From the NCBI GenBank assembly GCA_003212345.1, contig QCPZ01000007.1:19446-83445 (forward strand): 64,000 nucleotides of DNA, given 5' to 3'. This document shows positions 26,637 through 33,903 of the stretch, piece after piece. This stretch comes from SAR116 cluster bacterium AG-447-A06 (lineage in GTDB: Bacteria > Pseudomonadota > Alphaproteobacteria > Puniceispirillales > Puniceispirillaceae). Both the position numbers and the translations under genes were made by a program. The notes under the pieces are model-generated. The model saw nothing but the letters and a program-made list of their open reading frames with translations, was not told the DNA's origin and searched no databases. Within the stretch, counting starts at the first letter, position 1; each line of letters begins with the position of its first letter.

Positions 26637-26790
26637 GCTTTTGAATTTTACAAAAATAGTTCGGCCCCACTTCTTATAGATCTGTCAATTATTGAATCAA
26701 ACCAACGTTCCAAAATGTTAGCTAATTTTCCACACAGATCAAATTACTTCGGCCTTTGCCGATAACACCAAGCAGTGCTAGGGTTGAATC

Positions 26791-26997
26791 ATGGAAGATA
26801 GAGTTATCAAGCTTGAAGAAAAAATGGCCATTTTACAGGATGAGTTGTCGCAAATGGGTCATGAGGTTTATGCGCAACAAAAAGAAATGGCGCGGCTCAT
26901 GATAGAAATAGAAAAATTGAAATCTCGCCTTGAGCATGTCAAGTCCGATAGTGGTATTTTAAACCCCAGTGAGGAGTCACCGCCGCCCCATTATTGA
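26791..26997 (+). CDS. slyX: SlyX family protein
   Basis: 68-residue coiled-coil protein, rich in Glu, Lys and Met (RVIKLEEKMAILQDEL...), ending PPPHY, the typical SlyX tail. Its function is not known in general; the family is small and cytosolic. It starts at ATG 26791 behind AGGGTTG and is followed by a gap of 137 bases that holds only a 30-codon frame. Confidence 0.82.
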   Translation: MEDRVIKLEEKMAILQDELSQMGHEVYAQQKEMARLMIEIEKLKSRLEHVKSDSGILNPSEESPPPHY

Positions 26998-27027
26998 GGC
27001 TGTTCGCATTGATATAAATGAATTGTC

Positions 27028-27120
27028 ATGGGTTCATATAACAGCCCAGATGGTGCGTTTGTCGAGCTTGACCACGTCATTTGTTCCGAAGACATACGCG
27101 ATGAGGAAGTGACAAAGTAA
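27028..27120 (+). other. Possible 30-codon open frame after slyX
   Basis: ATG 27028 to TAA 27118-27120 reads MGSYNSPDGAFVELDHVICS and continues with an acidic tail, EDIRDEEVTK. The frame is closed directly upstream by a TGA at 27019, there is no evident ribosome site, and I recognise no family. It could be a small protein or chance. Confidence 0.2.
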
Positions 27121-27134
27121 CCCTGGATTTCAAC

Positions 27135-28649
27135 CTATTCATCCAGTTTTTTCAGAAACGCTATTCCAGCTGGACTAAGCCCTGATAAGTCTTTGCCGTT
27201 TGCAATATCAGAGGCAATTGATTTCCCAATTTCAACTCCCCATTGATCAAAGCTGTTCACGCCCCAAATAAAACCAGACACAATAGTGATATGCTCATAT
27301 AAAGCCAGTAACCTACCAAGCGCATAAGGAGTTGTCATTTCCCAGCTTATAAGCACAGATGGACGGTTTCCAGGAAAATGACGATGCGGCTCTTCTGTAT
27401 TCGAAGCACCAATAGCCAGTGCCTCGGCTTGAGAAATGGCATTAATTAAAAGCGTTTTATGACTAGCCTGCCAAGCCGGATCATCTGGTCTGATCGCCGA
27501 TTTACGCGCCACCAATATATCAATCGGAACAATATCTCGTCCCTGGTGAAGCCATTGGAAAAAACTGTGCTGACTGTTAGTCCCAACACCTCCCCAGATC
27601 AGCGGGCCGGCAGCTGCAGACAATGCATTACCAAACCGGTCGACACTTTTTCCGTTACTTTCCATTTCAAGCTGCTGGGCCCATCCAGGAAAGCCCAATA
27701 ATCGCTGATCGTAAGGCATTAGTCCATAAGCCATATTCCCAAGAAATGTCCTCTGCCAGATCCGCAAAAGACCCATGATTACAGGCAGGTTACTCCCAAG
27801 GGGAGCGGTCTTAAAATGCGTGTCCATGGCATGTGCGCCGGAAAGTAGCGCAGCAAAATTCTTGCTGCCAATCGCAATCATGACGGGCAGGCCAACGGCA
27901 GACCATAACGAATAACGCCCACCTACACCATCGTCAAAGGCAAAGATATGGTCTGTTGCAATACCCCAATTTTTGGCTCGTTCAGTATTCGCCGTTACTG
28001 CCACAATGGCTCGATCGGCAGCAACTCCATTTTTTTCCAACCAATCTTTTGCCAAACTTGCATTGGCCAGGGTCTCAGCTGTCGTAAATGACTTTGATGT
28101 CACAATAAAAAGTGTTTTATACGGATCGCATTGGGCCAACGCGTCATAAAGCGCCGCAGGATCAACATTTCCAACAAAATGTAAAGCCGGCCCATCATGA
28201 AAGCCGGCAAGGCCCTGTGTAACCATTGCCGGACCAAGATCAGACCCGCCAATACCAAGATTAACAACGGTTGTTATTGATTCATTTGCACGCAAACTAT
28301 CTACAAAACTGGAACGTTTTTTATAATCTTCACCGCTCTGATATTCGGGTGAACGTAAAGCGCAATGAGTAACAGGCTTACCTTCAGATAGATTGATTGC
28401 TTTGCCAGCAAATAGATCATCCATTAAAGCTGGCAGTGATTTTGCCTGGGCCAGCATCACAAGTTTTTTAAGAATTTTAAGCGTTATTGGCTGGCGGGTG
28501 CAATCAACTGTTAAATCTTCAAACTGTAAGCATAATGCGGCACGGTCAGGTGTGTGAACAAGATCACGTAGATGCTGTTTTCTGATGTATTGTGCTGCCT
28601 GCTGCAACTCGCCTTCAATTGCGTTATTTAAATTGTGCAGATCTTCCAT
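27135..28649 (-). CDS. pgi: Glucose-6-phosphate isomerase
   Basis: Interconverts glucose 6-phosphate and fructose 6-phosphate. VVNLGIGGSDLGPAMVTQGL holds the phosphate-binding core, FIVTSKSFTTAETL and DGVGGRYSLWSAVGLP the active-site loops, and GVNSFDQWGVEIGK the C-terminal signature with catalytic residues. 504 residues, slightly short of the E. coli enzyme. Start ATG 28647-28649. It follows a DUF2798 gene on the same strand after about 145 bases and is probably transcribed separately. Confidence 0.96.
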   Translation of the reverse strand: MEDLHNLNNAIEGELQQAAQYIRKQHLRDLVHTPDRAALCLQFEDLTVDCTRQPITLKILKKLVMLAQAKSLPALMDDLFAGKAINLSEGKPVTHCALRSPEYQSGEDYKKRSSFVDSLRANESITTVVNLGIGGSDLGPAMVTQGLAGFHDGPALHFVGNVDPAALYDALAQCDPYKTLFIVTSKSFTTAETLANASLAKDWLEKNGVAADRAIVAVTANTERAKNWGIATDHIFAFDDGVGGRYSLWSAVGLPVMIAIGSKNFAALLSGAHAMDTHFKTAPLGSNLPVIMGLLRIWQRTFLGNMAYGLMPYDQRLLGFPGWAQQLEMESNGKSVDRFGNALSAAAGPLIWGGVGTNSQHSFFQWLHQGRDIVPIDILVARKSAIRPDDPAWQASHKTLLINAISQAEALAIGASNTEEPHRHFPGNRPSVLISWEMTTPYALGRLLALYEHITIVSGFIWGVNSFDQWGVEIGKSIASDIANGKDLSGLSPAGIAFLKKLDE

Positions 28650-28793
28650 TTATATATTCTGTGTTCCTCTTAACGCGACTTGTATTGATCTCATTAGCGG
28701 TGATGGTCGCAGACTTGCCTTCCAGTATCAATCGCGATGATTGCAAGAAATGTAATACAAAATACTGGCAACTAAAACTAAATCATACGGCTA

Positions 28794-29018
28794 TTACGGT
28801 TTGGTAATTTTTGCAACAAACCGCCGAGTTAAAGGTGCGAGGATCGAAATCGCAGGAAAGGCCACAATCCAGCTTTTGAACCAAGCTGTCATCCATAAAT
28901 TAGAAAATCCATCGCCAAGACCAGCCGTATTCAAAACCGCAACACCGGACACAAGACACGACATAAGAATGGACAGCAGAAAACTGAAGACCAGTGGTGC
29001 AAAACGGGCAGATATCAT
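28794..29018 (-). CDS. DUF2798 small membrane protein
   Basis: About 74 residues with two membrane helices: FAPLVFSFLLSILMSCLVSGVA and SWIVAFPAISILAPLTRR. The conserved pattern of a first helix with MSxLVSG, then W-x-x-A-F-x-x-S-W-I-V-A-F-P ... AP-x-x-R-R is that of DUF2798. The function is unknown. AGGAA is five to six bases before the second in-frame ATG at 29016-29018, so I use that start, not the first ATG at 29024. Confidence 0.75.
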   Translation of the reverse strand: MISARFAPLVFSFLLSILMSCLVSGVAVLNTAGLGDGFSNLWMTAWFKSWIVAFPAISILAPLTRRFVAKITKP

Positions 29019-29202
29019 AAGCATTTCCTGTTTGTTTGAATTCCATAAGTTGATTTACCTGTTGTTATAAAGCTCTACCTTCAGTTTACTAACAAAAATC
29101 TGAACCACTATGAGATTATAAAATGTCGCGTCCAAAGAAAATTGGCATTCTAGGCCATGATCGTTATCTTCAAACTCCTAACTAAGAATCTAATAAGGGA
29201 AA

Positions 29203-30036
29203 ATGATGACAGTTCCATGTATTGTAACCTGTGCTATTACTGGCTCGGTACCGACCAAACAGGACAATCCAGCAGTGCCAGTGACACCTTCTGAGCAAAT
29301 CGAGTCTACCCATGCAGCTTTTGAGGCAGGGTCATCACTGGTTCATATTCACGTTCGTAATGACGACCAGACGCCAAGTTCTGATCCGGATAGATTTGCT
29401 GCCATCCAGAGTGGTGTAAAGACGCATTGCCCAGGCATGATCATACAGTTTTCCACTGGTGGGCGCGGCCGAGATCAGGCGCAAAGAGGGTCCATGCTGT
29501 ATCTAAAACCCGACATGGCATCACTAGCCACTGGGTCAGTCAACTTTCCCACAAACATTTATGAAAATCCTCCCGAGTTTGTCGATGGATTAGCAAACAG
29601 TATGCTCACCTATAACATAAAACCAGAGATTGAAGTGTTTGATGTGGCGATGTTATATAATGCCATCAATTTAATAAAACGTGATCTGTTAATGACACCG
29701 CCTCATGTCCAGTTTGTTATGGGCATACCCAATGCGTTGCCAGCACGAAGACAAGTGCTGGAATTTCTTATAAGTGAGTATACGGAGCTTGTACCAAATG
29801 GCACATGGACTGCAGCCGGCATCGGCCGTCACCAATTTGAAGTTGCCCAATGGTGCCTTGAGCTTGGTGGCCATTGCCGCACTGGGTTAGAAGATAATAT
29901 CAAATTTGACCGCAGTCGTCTCGCAAACAGCAACGCCGAACTCGTGACTAAACTTACCGATATCATGGCAGGCCACAACCGGCACCCCGCCTCACCCGAA
30001 GAAGCAAGAACGATCCTTAATCTACAGGGTAATTAA
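29203..30036 (+). CDS. Beta-keto acid cleavage enzyme (BKACE, former DUF849)
   Basis: 277 residues. IVTCAITGSVPT at the N-terminus and the zinc-binding HIHVRND (near residue 47) mark the BKACE family, of which Kce (3-keto-5-aminohexanoate cleavage enzyme) is the type member. These enzymes condense a beta-keto acid with acetyl-CoA to give acetoacetate and a new CoA ester. Which beta-keto acid is used cannot be read from sequence alone. AAGGGA precedes the two adjacent ATGs (29203, 29206). Its 3' end overlaps the TRAP permease gene by 15 bases on the other strand. Confidence 0.9.
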   Translation: MMTVPCIVTCAITGSVPTKQDNPAVPVTPSEQIESTHAAFEAGSSLVHIHVRNDDQTPSSDPDRFAAIQSGVKTHCPGMIIQFSTGGRGRDQAQRGSMLYLKPDMASLATGSVNFPTNIYENPPEFVDGLANSMLTYNIKPEIEVFDVAMLYNAINLIKRDLLMTPPHVQFVMGIPNALPARRQVLEFLISEYTELVPNGTWTAAGIGRHQFEVAQWCLELGGHCRTGLEDNIKFDRSRLANSNAELVTKLTDIMAGHNRHPASPEEARTILNLQGN

Positions 30037-31791
30037 TAACAGAGCCAGACCAAACATAAAAGAAGCAAGGCGAAGGATAGGCAGACCTTTGCTGATCACC
30101 GCATAAGAAATAAGGCTAAGTGATATAGCAATTTTGGCAAAGGCGATAAGCGAAGTAAGCGGCGTGTGGGTAACGGTCAGTAATTCCGGGTGAACAACCA
30201 TACCAAGCGGGATTAGGTAAAGCCCAATGCCAAGCGACATGGCCGTTATCGCCACCCGCAACCAGTTTTCCCCAACCATGCCAGCAGCAATGAAAACACC
30301 TCCACATACCGGTGGAGTAATGGTTGATAAAAGCGCATACCAAAATACAAATAAATGTACAGTGAGAGGTGCCATGCCCAAATCAATCAATGCTGGCCCA
30401 GCAACCGATACACAAATAACGTAAGCTGCCGTTGTTGGTACCTCCATCCCCAAAAAAAGGCAGGCAAGTGCTGTTAAAAGCAGAGCAGGCCAGATCAAAC
30501 CACCAGAAAATGACAAAATCAGCGAGGTAACCTTGATCCCAAGTCCGGTAATGCCGAGAACACCAACAATAATTGAGGCACACAGAATAATCGAGGCGAT
30601 CATCGCAATCTGGTTGCCAGCTGTTATGACCGCATTACAAAGACGCGTGAGCCCAACCCAGAATTGCAGCGCTAGTTTACCATTGAGAAACAAAAGAGCT
30701 GTTGCTGCCATTATTGCTACGGCCGCCGCATATTGTGGTGTATAGCCAATATACATCACGGTCAGCAGGGTAGTAAAAGGCACCAAAAAAAAACTAGCCG
30801 TTATGAAAACCGTTGTTAATGGTGGCCGGGCGTCACGATCAAGTGGCTGCAGTTTGTGCTGAATGGCAAATATGTCAACACCAATCCAGACAGCAAAAAA
30901 ATACAGAAGTGCTGGCAGGCTTGCAGCGATGATTATATCCGAATAGGGAATGCCAGTCAGTTCTACCATAACAAACGCACCTGCACCCATCAGAGGTGGC
31001 ATAATTTGTCCACCAGATGATGCCACTGCTTCAACAGCTGCCGCGATCCGTTTAGGGTAGCCAAGCTTCATCATTGACGGCAGTGTCACGATGCCTGTCG
31101 ATGCAACATTGGCTGATGCCGAGCCTGATATGGAACCAAATAATGCCGATGATAGGACCGAAACTTTGGCAGCCCCACCCCGAAGCCGCCCAGCAGCAGC
31201 GGCAGCAACATTCATGAATCCAGCCCCAGCTTCACCCGCGTTCAGAACTGCACCAAAAATGACAAAGATAGCAACAATCGAAACAGACACACCTGTCAAT
31301 GTGCCCCAAATACCGCCTTCAGCAATCGTCATAGTTCCCAAAAAACTGGCTAACGGCGTGCCGGGGTGGCCAAACTCCCCTGGAACATGCTGGCCTAAAA
31401 GGCCATAAAGAAGCGCCATAACAGCAAGGACCGGCAATGGCCAGCCAATTGAACGACGGGCCATTTCGAGAACGATTAGTAGTAGTGTAGTCGCGATGAC
31501 TGTCTGAAAAGAGGTTGCCAAAAATCCATATTGATCGAGTAATTGTTGATGATTTATTGCAAGCCACAAACAGGCAGACACACCAATAATGACAATACCC
31601 CAATCGCAAAGCCTCTGGATGCCAGATGATACCTTATATAAAAAAATCCACGGAATCACCAAGGCCATATGCAATGGGCGCGAAACAAGATTAGGAACAA
31701 GGCCAGAAAATATAAGCCATAGATGAAACACAACTGACAGCGCTCCAAACCCAACCCATACGGCTCGTCTGAAATGTTTGATAGGCATCAT
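30022..31791 (-). CDS. TRAP transporter fused 4TM-12TM permease (TAXI type)
   Basis: Integral membrane protein of about 589 residues that carries substrate delivered by a periplasmic receptor, with ion symport. It contains the DctQ-like four-helix part fused to the DctM-like part, with GSISGSASANVASTGIVTLP as the DctM signature and APLTVHLFVFWYALLSTITP near the end. I prefer the tandem ATG at 31786-31791: an upstream in-frame TTG at 31839 falls inside a terminator stem. The receptor gene precedes it. The fused form with a TAXI receptor is usual in this family. Confidence 0.9.
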   Translation of the reverse strand: MMPIKHFRRAVWVGFGALSVVFHLWLIFSGLVPNLVSRPLHMALVIPWIFLYKVSSGIQRLCDWGIVIIGVSACLWLAINHQQLLDQYGFLATSFQTVIATTLLLIVLEMARRSIGWPLPVLAVMALLYGLLGQHVPGEFGHPGTPLASFLGTMTIAEGGIWGTLTGVSVSIVAIFVIFGAVLNAGEAGAGFMNVAAAAAGRLRGGAAKVSVLSSALFGSISGSASANVASTGIVTLPSMMKLGYPKRIAAAVEAVASSGGQIMPPLMGAGAFVMVELTGIPYSDIIIAASLPALLYFFAVWIGVDIFAIQHKLQPLDRDARPPLTTVFITASFFLVPFTTLLTVMYIGYTPQYAAAVAIMAATALLFLNGKLALQFWVGLTRLCNAVITAGNQIAMIASIILCASIIVGVLGITGLGIKVTSLILSFSGGLIWPALLLTALACLFLGMEVPTTAAYVICVSVAGPALIDLGMAPLTVHLFVFWYALLSTITPPVCGGVFIAAGMVGENWLRVAITAMSLGIGLYLIPLGMVVHPELLTVTHTPLTSLIAFAKIAISLSLISYAVISKGLPILRLASFMFGLALLLITL

Positions 31792-31830
31792 AAGGCCCGA
31801 CTCGTCACTTAATAAATCCAAAAACCTAAA

Positions 31831-31864
31831 AAAGGGCAACCGTCATTAACAACGCTTGCCCTTT
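31831..31864 (-). terminator. Intrinsic terminator between TAXI receptor and TRAP permease genes
   Basis: AAAGGGCAA (31831-31839) and TTGCCCTTT (31856-31864) are perfect nine-base arms with a 16-base loop. On the minus strand the stem is followed by a T run (TTTTTTAGG). It lies 31 bases after the receptor stop and about 40 before the permease start. It probably ends most transcripts after the receptor, giving more receptor than permease. Confidence 0.85.
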
Positions 31865-31894
31865 AGTCGTCTATCGCAAAGTTACAGCAATCGA

Positions 31895-32851
31895 TCAGTG
31901 ATGCGCCGCCAGTTTTGCCCCAACTTCTTTATAATATTTTACCGCACCTGGATGAATCTCAGTTGAAATATTTTCCAACATGTCCAATGAAACACCGGCC
32001 CACCATTTTGCGCCAGCACTCATTGATACCTTACTTTCCCAATAGGTCTTGGTCATGGCATAAGCGGTGGCGTTATCCATATCAGTTGTTGTAAAGGCAA
32101 CCACTGGAAGCGATGTTGTAGTGATTGCTGATGACTGACCAGCATAGGTGCCGGCAGGAATTTCGAGACGTGTTCGCTTTGATTTTTTGACCTGCTCATC
32201 AGACAACGACAGAACAGTAGCACCAGCCGATGCCGCAGCCTCGATAACATTTGGGGCAGGATAAGATCCGGCCGTTACAAACCCATCAATCTGTCCATTT
32301 TTAAGCGCTGGTACAGCATTGGACAACTCTACTTCAGCCAATTTCACCTTACCTTCGAGGCCAAACATCTTGAGATACTTTGCACCCTCTTTTGCACCAA
32401 ACGACCCTTTGCCAAGAAGAATTGTTTTACCTTCCATGCCAGCAAAATCTGTCACTCCTGACCCCTTTGACATGACAAAATGCATGGTTAAAGACGGAAT
32501 GGGGAATAGTGCCCGAATGTCACCAAAGCGCGGATTTTCTTTACCCTTAAACATAGCCTTCCCACCCCGCGCAAGCTTGACCAGAACAGGCGGCGTGGTG
32601 AACACATAATTACCCTTGCGACCCATAACCTCCATAACGTTCTGAACTGAACCTTGGCTTTCCTCAACAGTAACAGTGATGTCACCATTAGACCCAACCT
32701 TCATACCTTCAGCAATTTGCACCGCCATTTGGTAATAGGATGACGTTGATTTCGCCGACTTATAGGTGATACGGGTTTCCGCCAAAGCCTGTGTCGCTGG
32801 CAAAAGCGCCATCGTGGCAACTGCAAGCTTCGCAATAAATTTAAATTTCAT
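31895..32851 (-). CDS. TAXI-family TRAP transporter solute receptor
   Basis: Periplasmic substrate-binding protein of 318 residues. Signal peptide at 1-24 (MKFKFIAKLAVATMALLPAT, then QALA); the mature part opens ETRITYKSAKSTSSYYQMAV, a typical TAXI start. LGKGSFGAKEGAKYLKMFGL and the PAGTYAGQ segment follow. TAXI receptors bind organic acids such as glutamate or oxo acids; the ligand here is unknown. The gene is first in the transporter operon, followed by the terminator and the permease. Confidence 0.9.
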   Translation of the reverse strand: MKFKFIAKLAVATMALLPATQALAETRITYKSAKSTSSYYQMAVQIAEGMKVGSNGDITVTVEESQGSVQNVMEVMGRKGNYVFTTPPVLVKLARGGKAMFKGKENPRFGDIRALFPIPSLTMHFVMSKGSGVTDFAGMEGKTILLGKGSFGAKEGAKYLKMFGLEGKVKLAEVELSNAVPALKNGQIDGFVTAGSYPAPNVIEAAASAGATVLSLSDEQVKKSKRTRLEIPAGTYAGQSSAITTTSLPVVAFTTTDMDNATAYAMTKTYWESKVSMSAGAKWWAGVSLDMLENISTEIHPGAVKYYKEVGAKLAAHH

Positions 32852-32967
32852 TTTTTTCTCCTATTCAAAAAAGAAACCGTAACACATGCTGCGAGCCTAT
32901 CAATCTAATAATGAATCTTTGTTACAAGGGCGTTCGGTTGGAAACCCATCTAGCTAGTAAGCCATAT

Positions 32968-33141
32968 TTACCGTCTAAAAATCAGCAAGCGTAAAAGCCG
33001 CCAGACACCCCTTAAAAGCAATGCTCGTACAATTGGGTTGCGCGATAATGAACTGAGATAACCCCGCCACTTGGGCAAAAAGCGAATGAGAAACATGACA
33101 AGAGCAATGGCGAATATCGATATTATAACCAGCTTTAGCAT
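32968..33141 (-). CDS. Small basic single-pass membrane protein
   Basis: 57 residues from ATG 33139-33141: MLKLVIISIFAIALVMFLIR, then FLPKWRGYLSSL and an Arg-rich tail ending LLRLLIFRR. One helix is predicted with a strongly positive cytoplasmic or surface tail. GGAAATTATAG precedes this start; an earlier ATG at 33165 would add eight residues. No family recognised. It could be a small membrane regulator or a chance frame, though the hydrophobic-then-basic layout argues for a real product. Confidence 0.4.
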   Translation of the reverse strand: MLKLVIISIFAIALVMFLIRFLPKWRGYLSSLSRNPIVRALLLRGVWRLLRLLIFRR

Positions 33142-33262
33142 ACTATAATTTCCAACTTTGGTCATACTTAGTAAGAAAGAGTTGAAAGGTCACGTTATGA
33201 GATCAGATCTTTCATCTTTATAATCACCGGATACCTATGAAGGGTTATCACTTACCCCAAGT

Positions 33263-33793
33263 TTATTTGCCAAGCAGTTTTTGCCTCAAACCCGGACGCG
33301 ATGTGTTTTTTCCAAGCCAAATTGATGAAAAGCTCTTGGCAAATTTTGGCGCTTTAAATGATACTGGTGGGCGGTCATCTAAATAGAATGTAACCATGCC
33401 TTCGTTCGTAAAACTCACCGAGGCAACCTCACCTGCATTCATGTCAACGATGCCCTTATTTAAAATCCTTTTCCAGAACTTTATCTCAGTTGATGTGACA
33501 TCATCTGGTTTGGTTAATTCATTAATCGAGGCATCAATAATCGTACTTTTTGATACTGGCTTTAAGTATTCAAACTCGAGAACAAAGTCATTACGCCCAG
33601 AATAATAACCCTCATTGGCATAAAGATTTAACTTATAGATATCCATAAATAACATTGTCAGAATGCCACCCCCGACAAACTTCATATCAGGGAATTTAGA
33701 TCGCCAATTATCTGCGCCATTTAACGCATATGACGGGCGTGCGGCGATCAACAAAACTACTAGAAAAAGAAATTTCAACCCAGAGAATGTCAA
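33263..33793 (-). CDS. Exported chalcone isomerase-like family protein
   Basis: 176 residues. Signal peptide at 1-23 (LKFLFLVVLLIAARPSYA). The mature part has GGGILTMLFMDIYKLNLYA, then an alternating strand-helix pattern with DASINELTKPDD and VSFTNEGMVTFYLDDRPP, and the closing FAKSFSSIWLGKNTSRPGLRQKLLGK region (positions 150-176). This is the pattern of bacterial proteins of the chalcone-isomerase-like fold (Chalcone_3), which bind small hydrophobic molecules and are not flavonoid enzymes. The role in this organism is unknown. Confidence 0.78.
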   Translation of the reverse strand: MTFSGLKFLFLVVLLIAARPSYALNGADNWRSKFPDMKFVGGGILTMLFMDIYKLNLYANEGYYSGRNDFVLEFEYLKPVSKSTIIDASINELTKPDDVTSTEIKFWKRILNKGIVDMNAGEVASVSFTNEGMVTFYLDDRPPVSFKAPKFAKSFSSIWLGKNTSRPGLRQKLLGK

Positions 33794-33903
33794 AGCATAA
33801 ACACCATTAAATAACTACAGCAAATATAATTTAGTGAGCCATTATTTAATCAAAGATCATTTGGGGCAATATCAAAATGGAGGTGCGGTACTCTTGAATC
33901 ATT

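Noticed and set aside
31837..31839. TTG 31837-31839 as start of the TRAP permease
   Set aside because: It lies in the terminator stem, and the tandem ATG at 31786-31791 is a better start.
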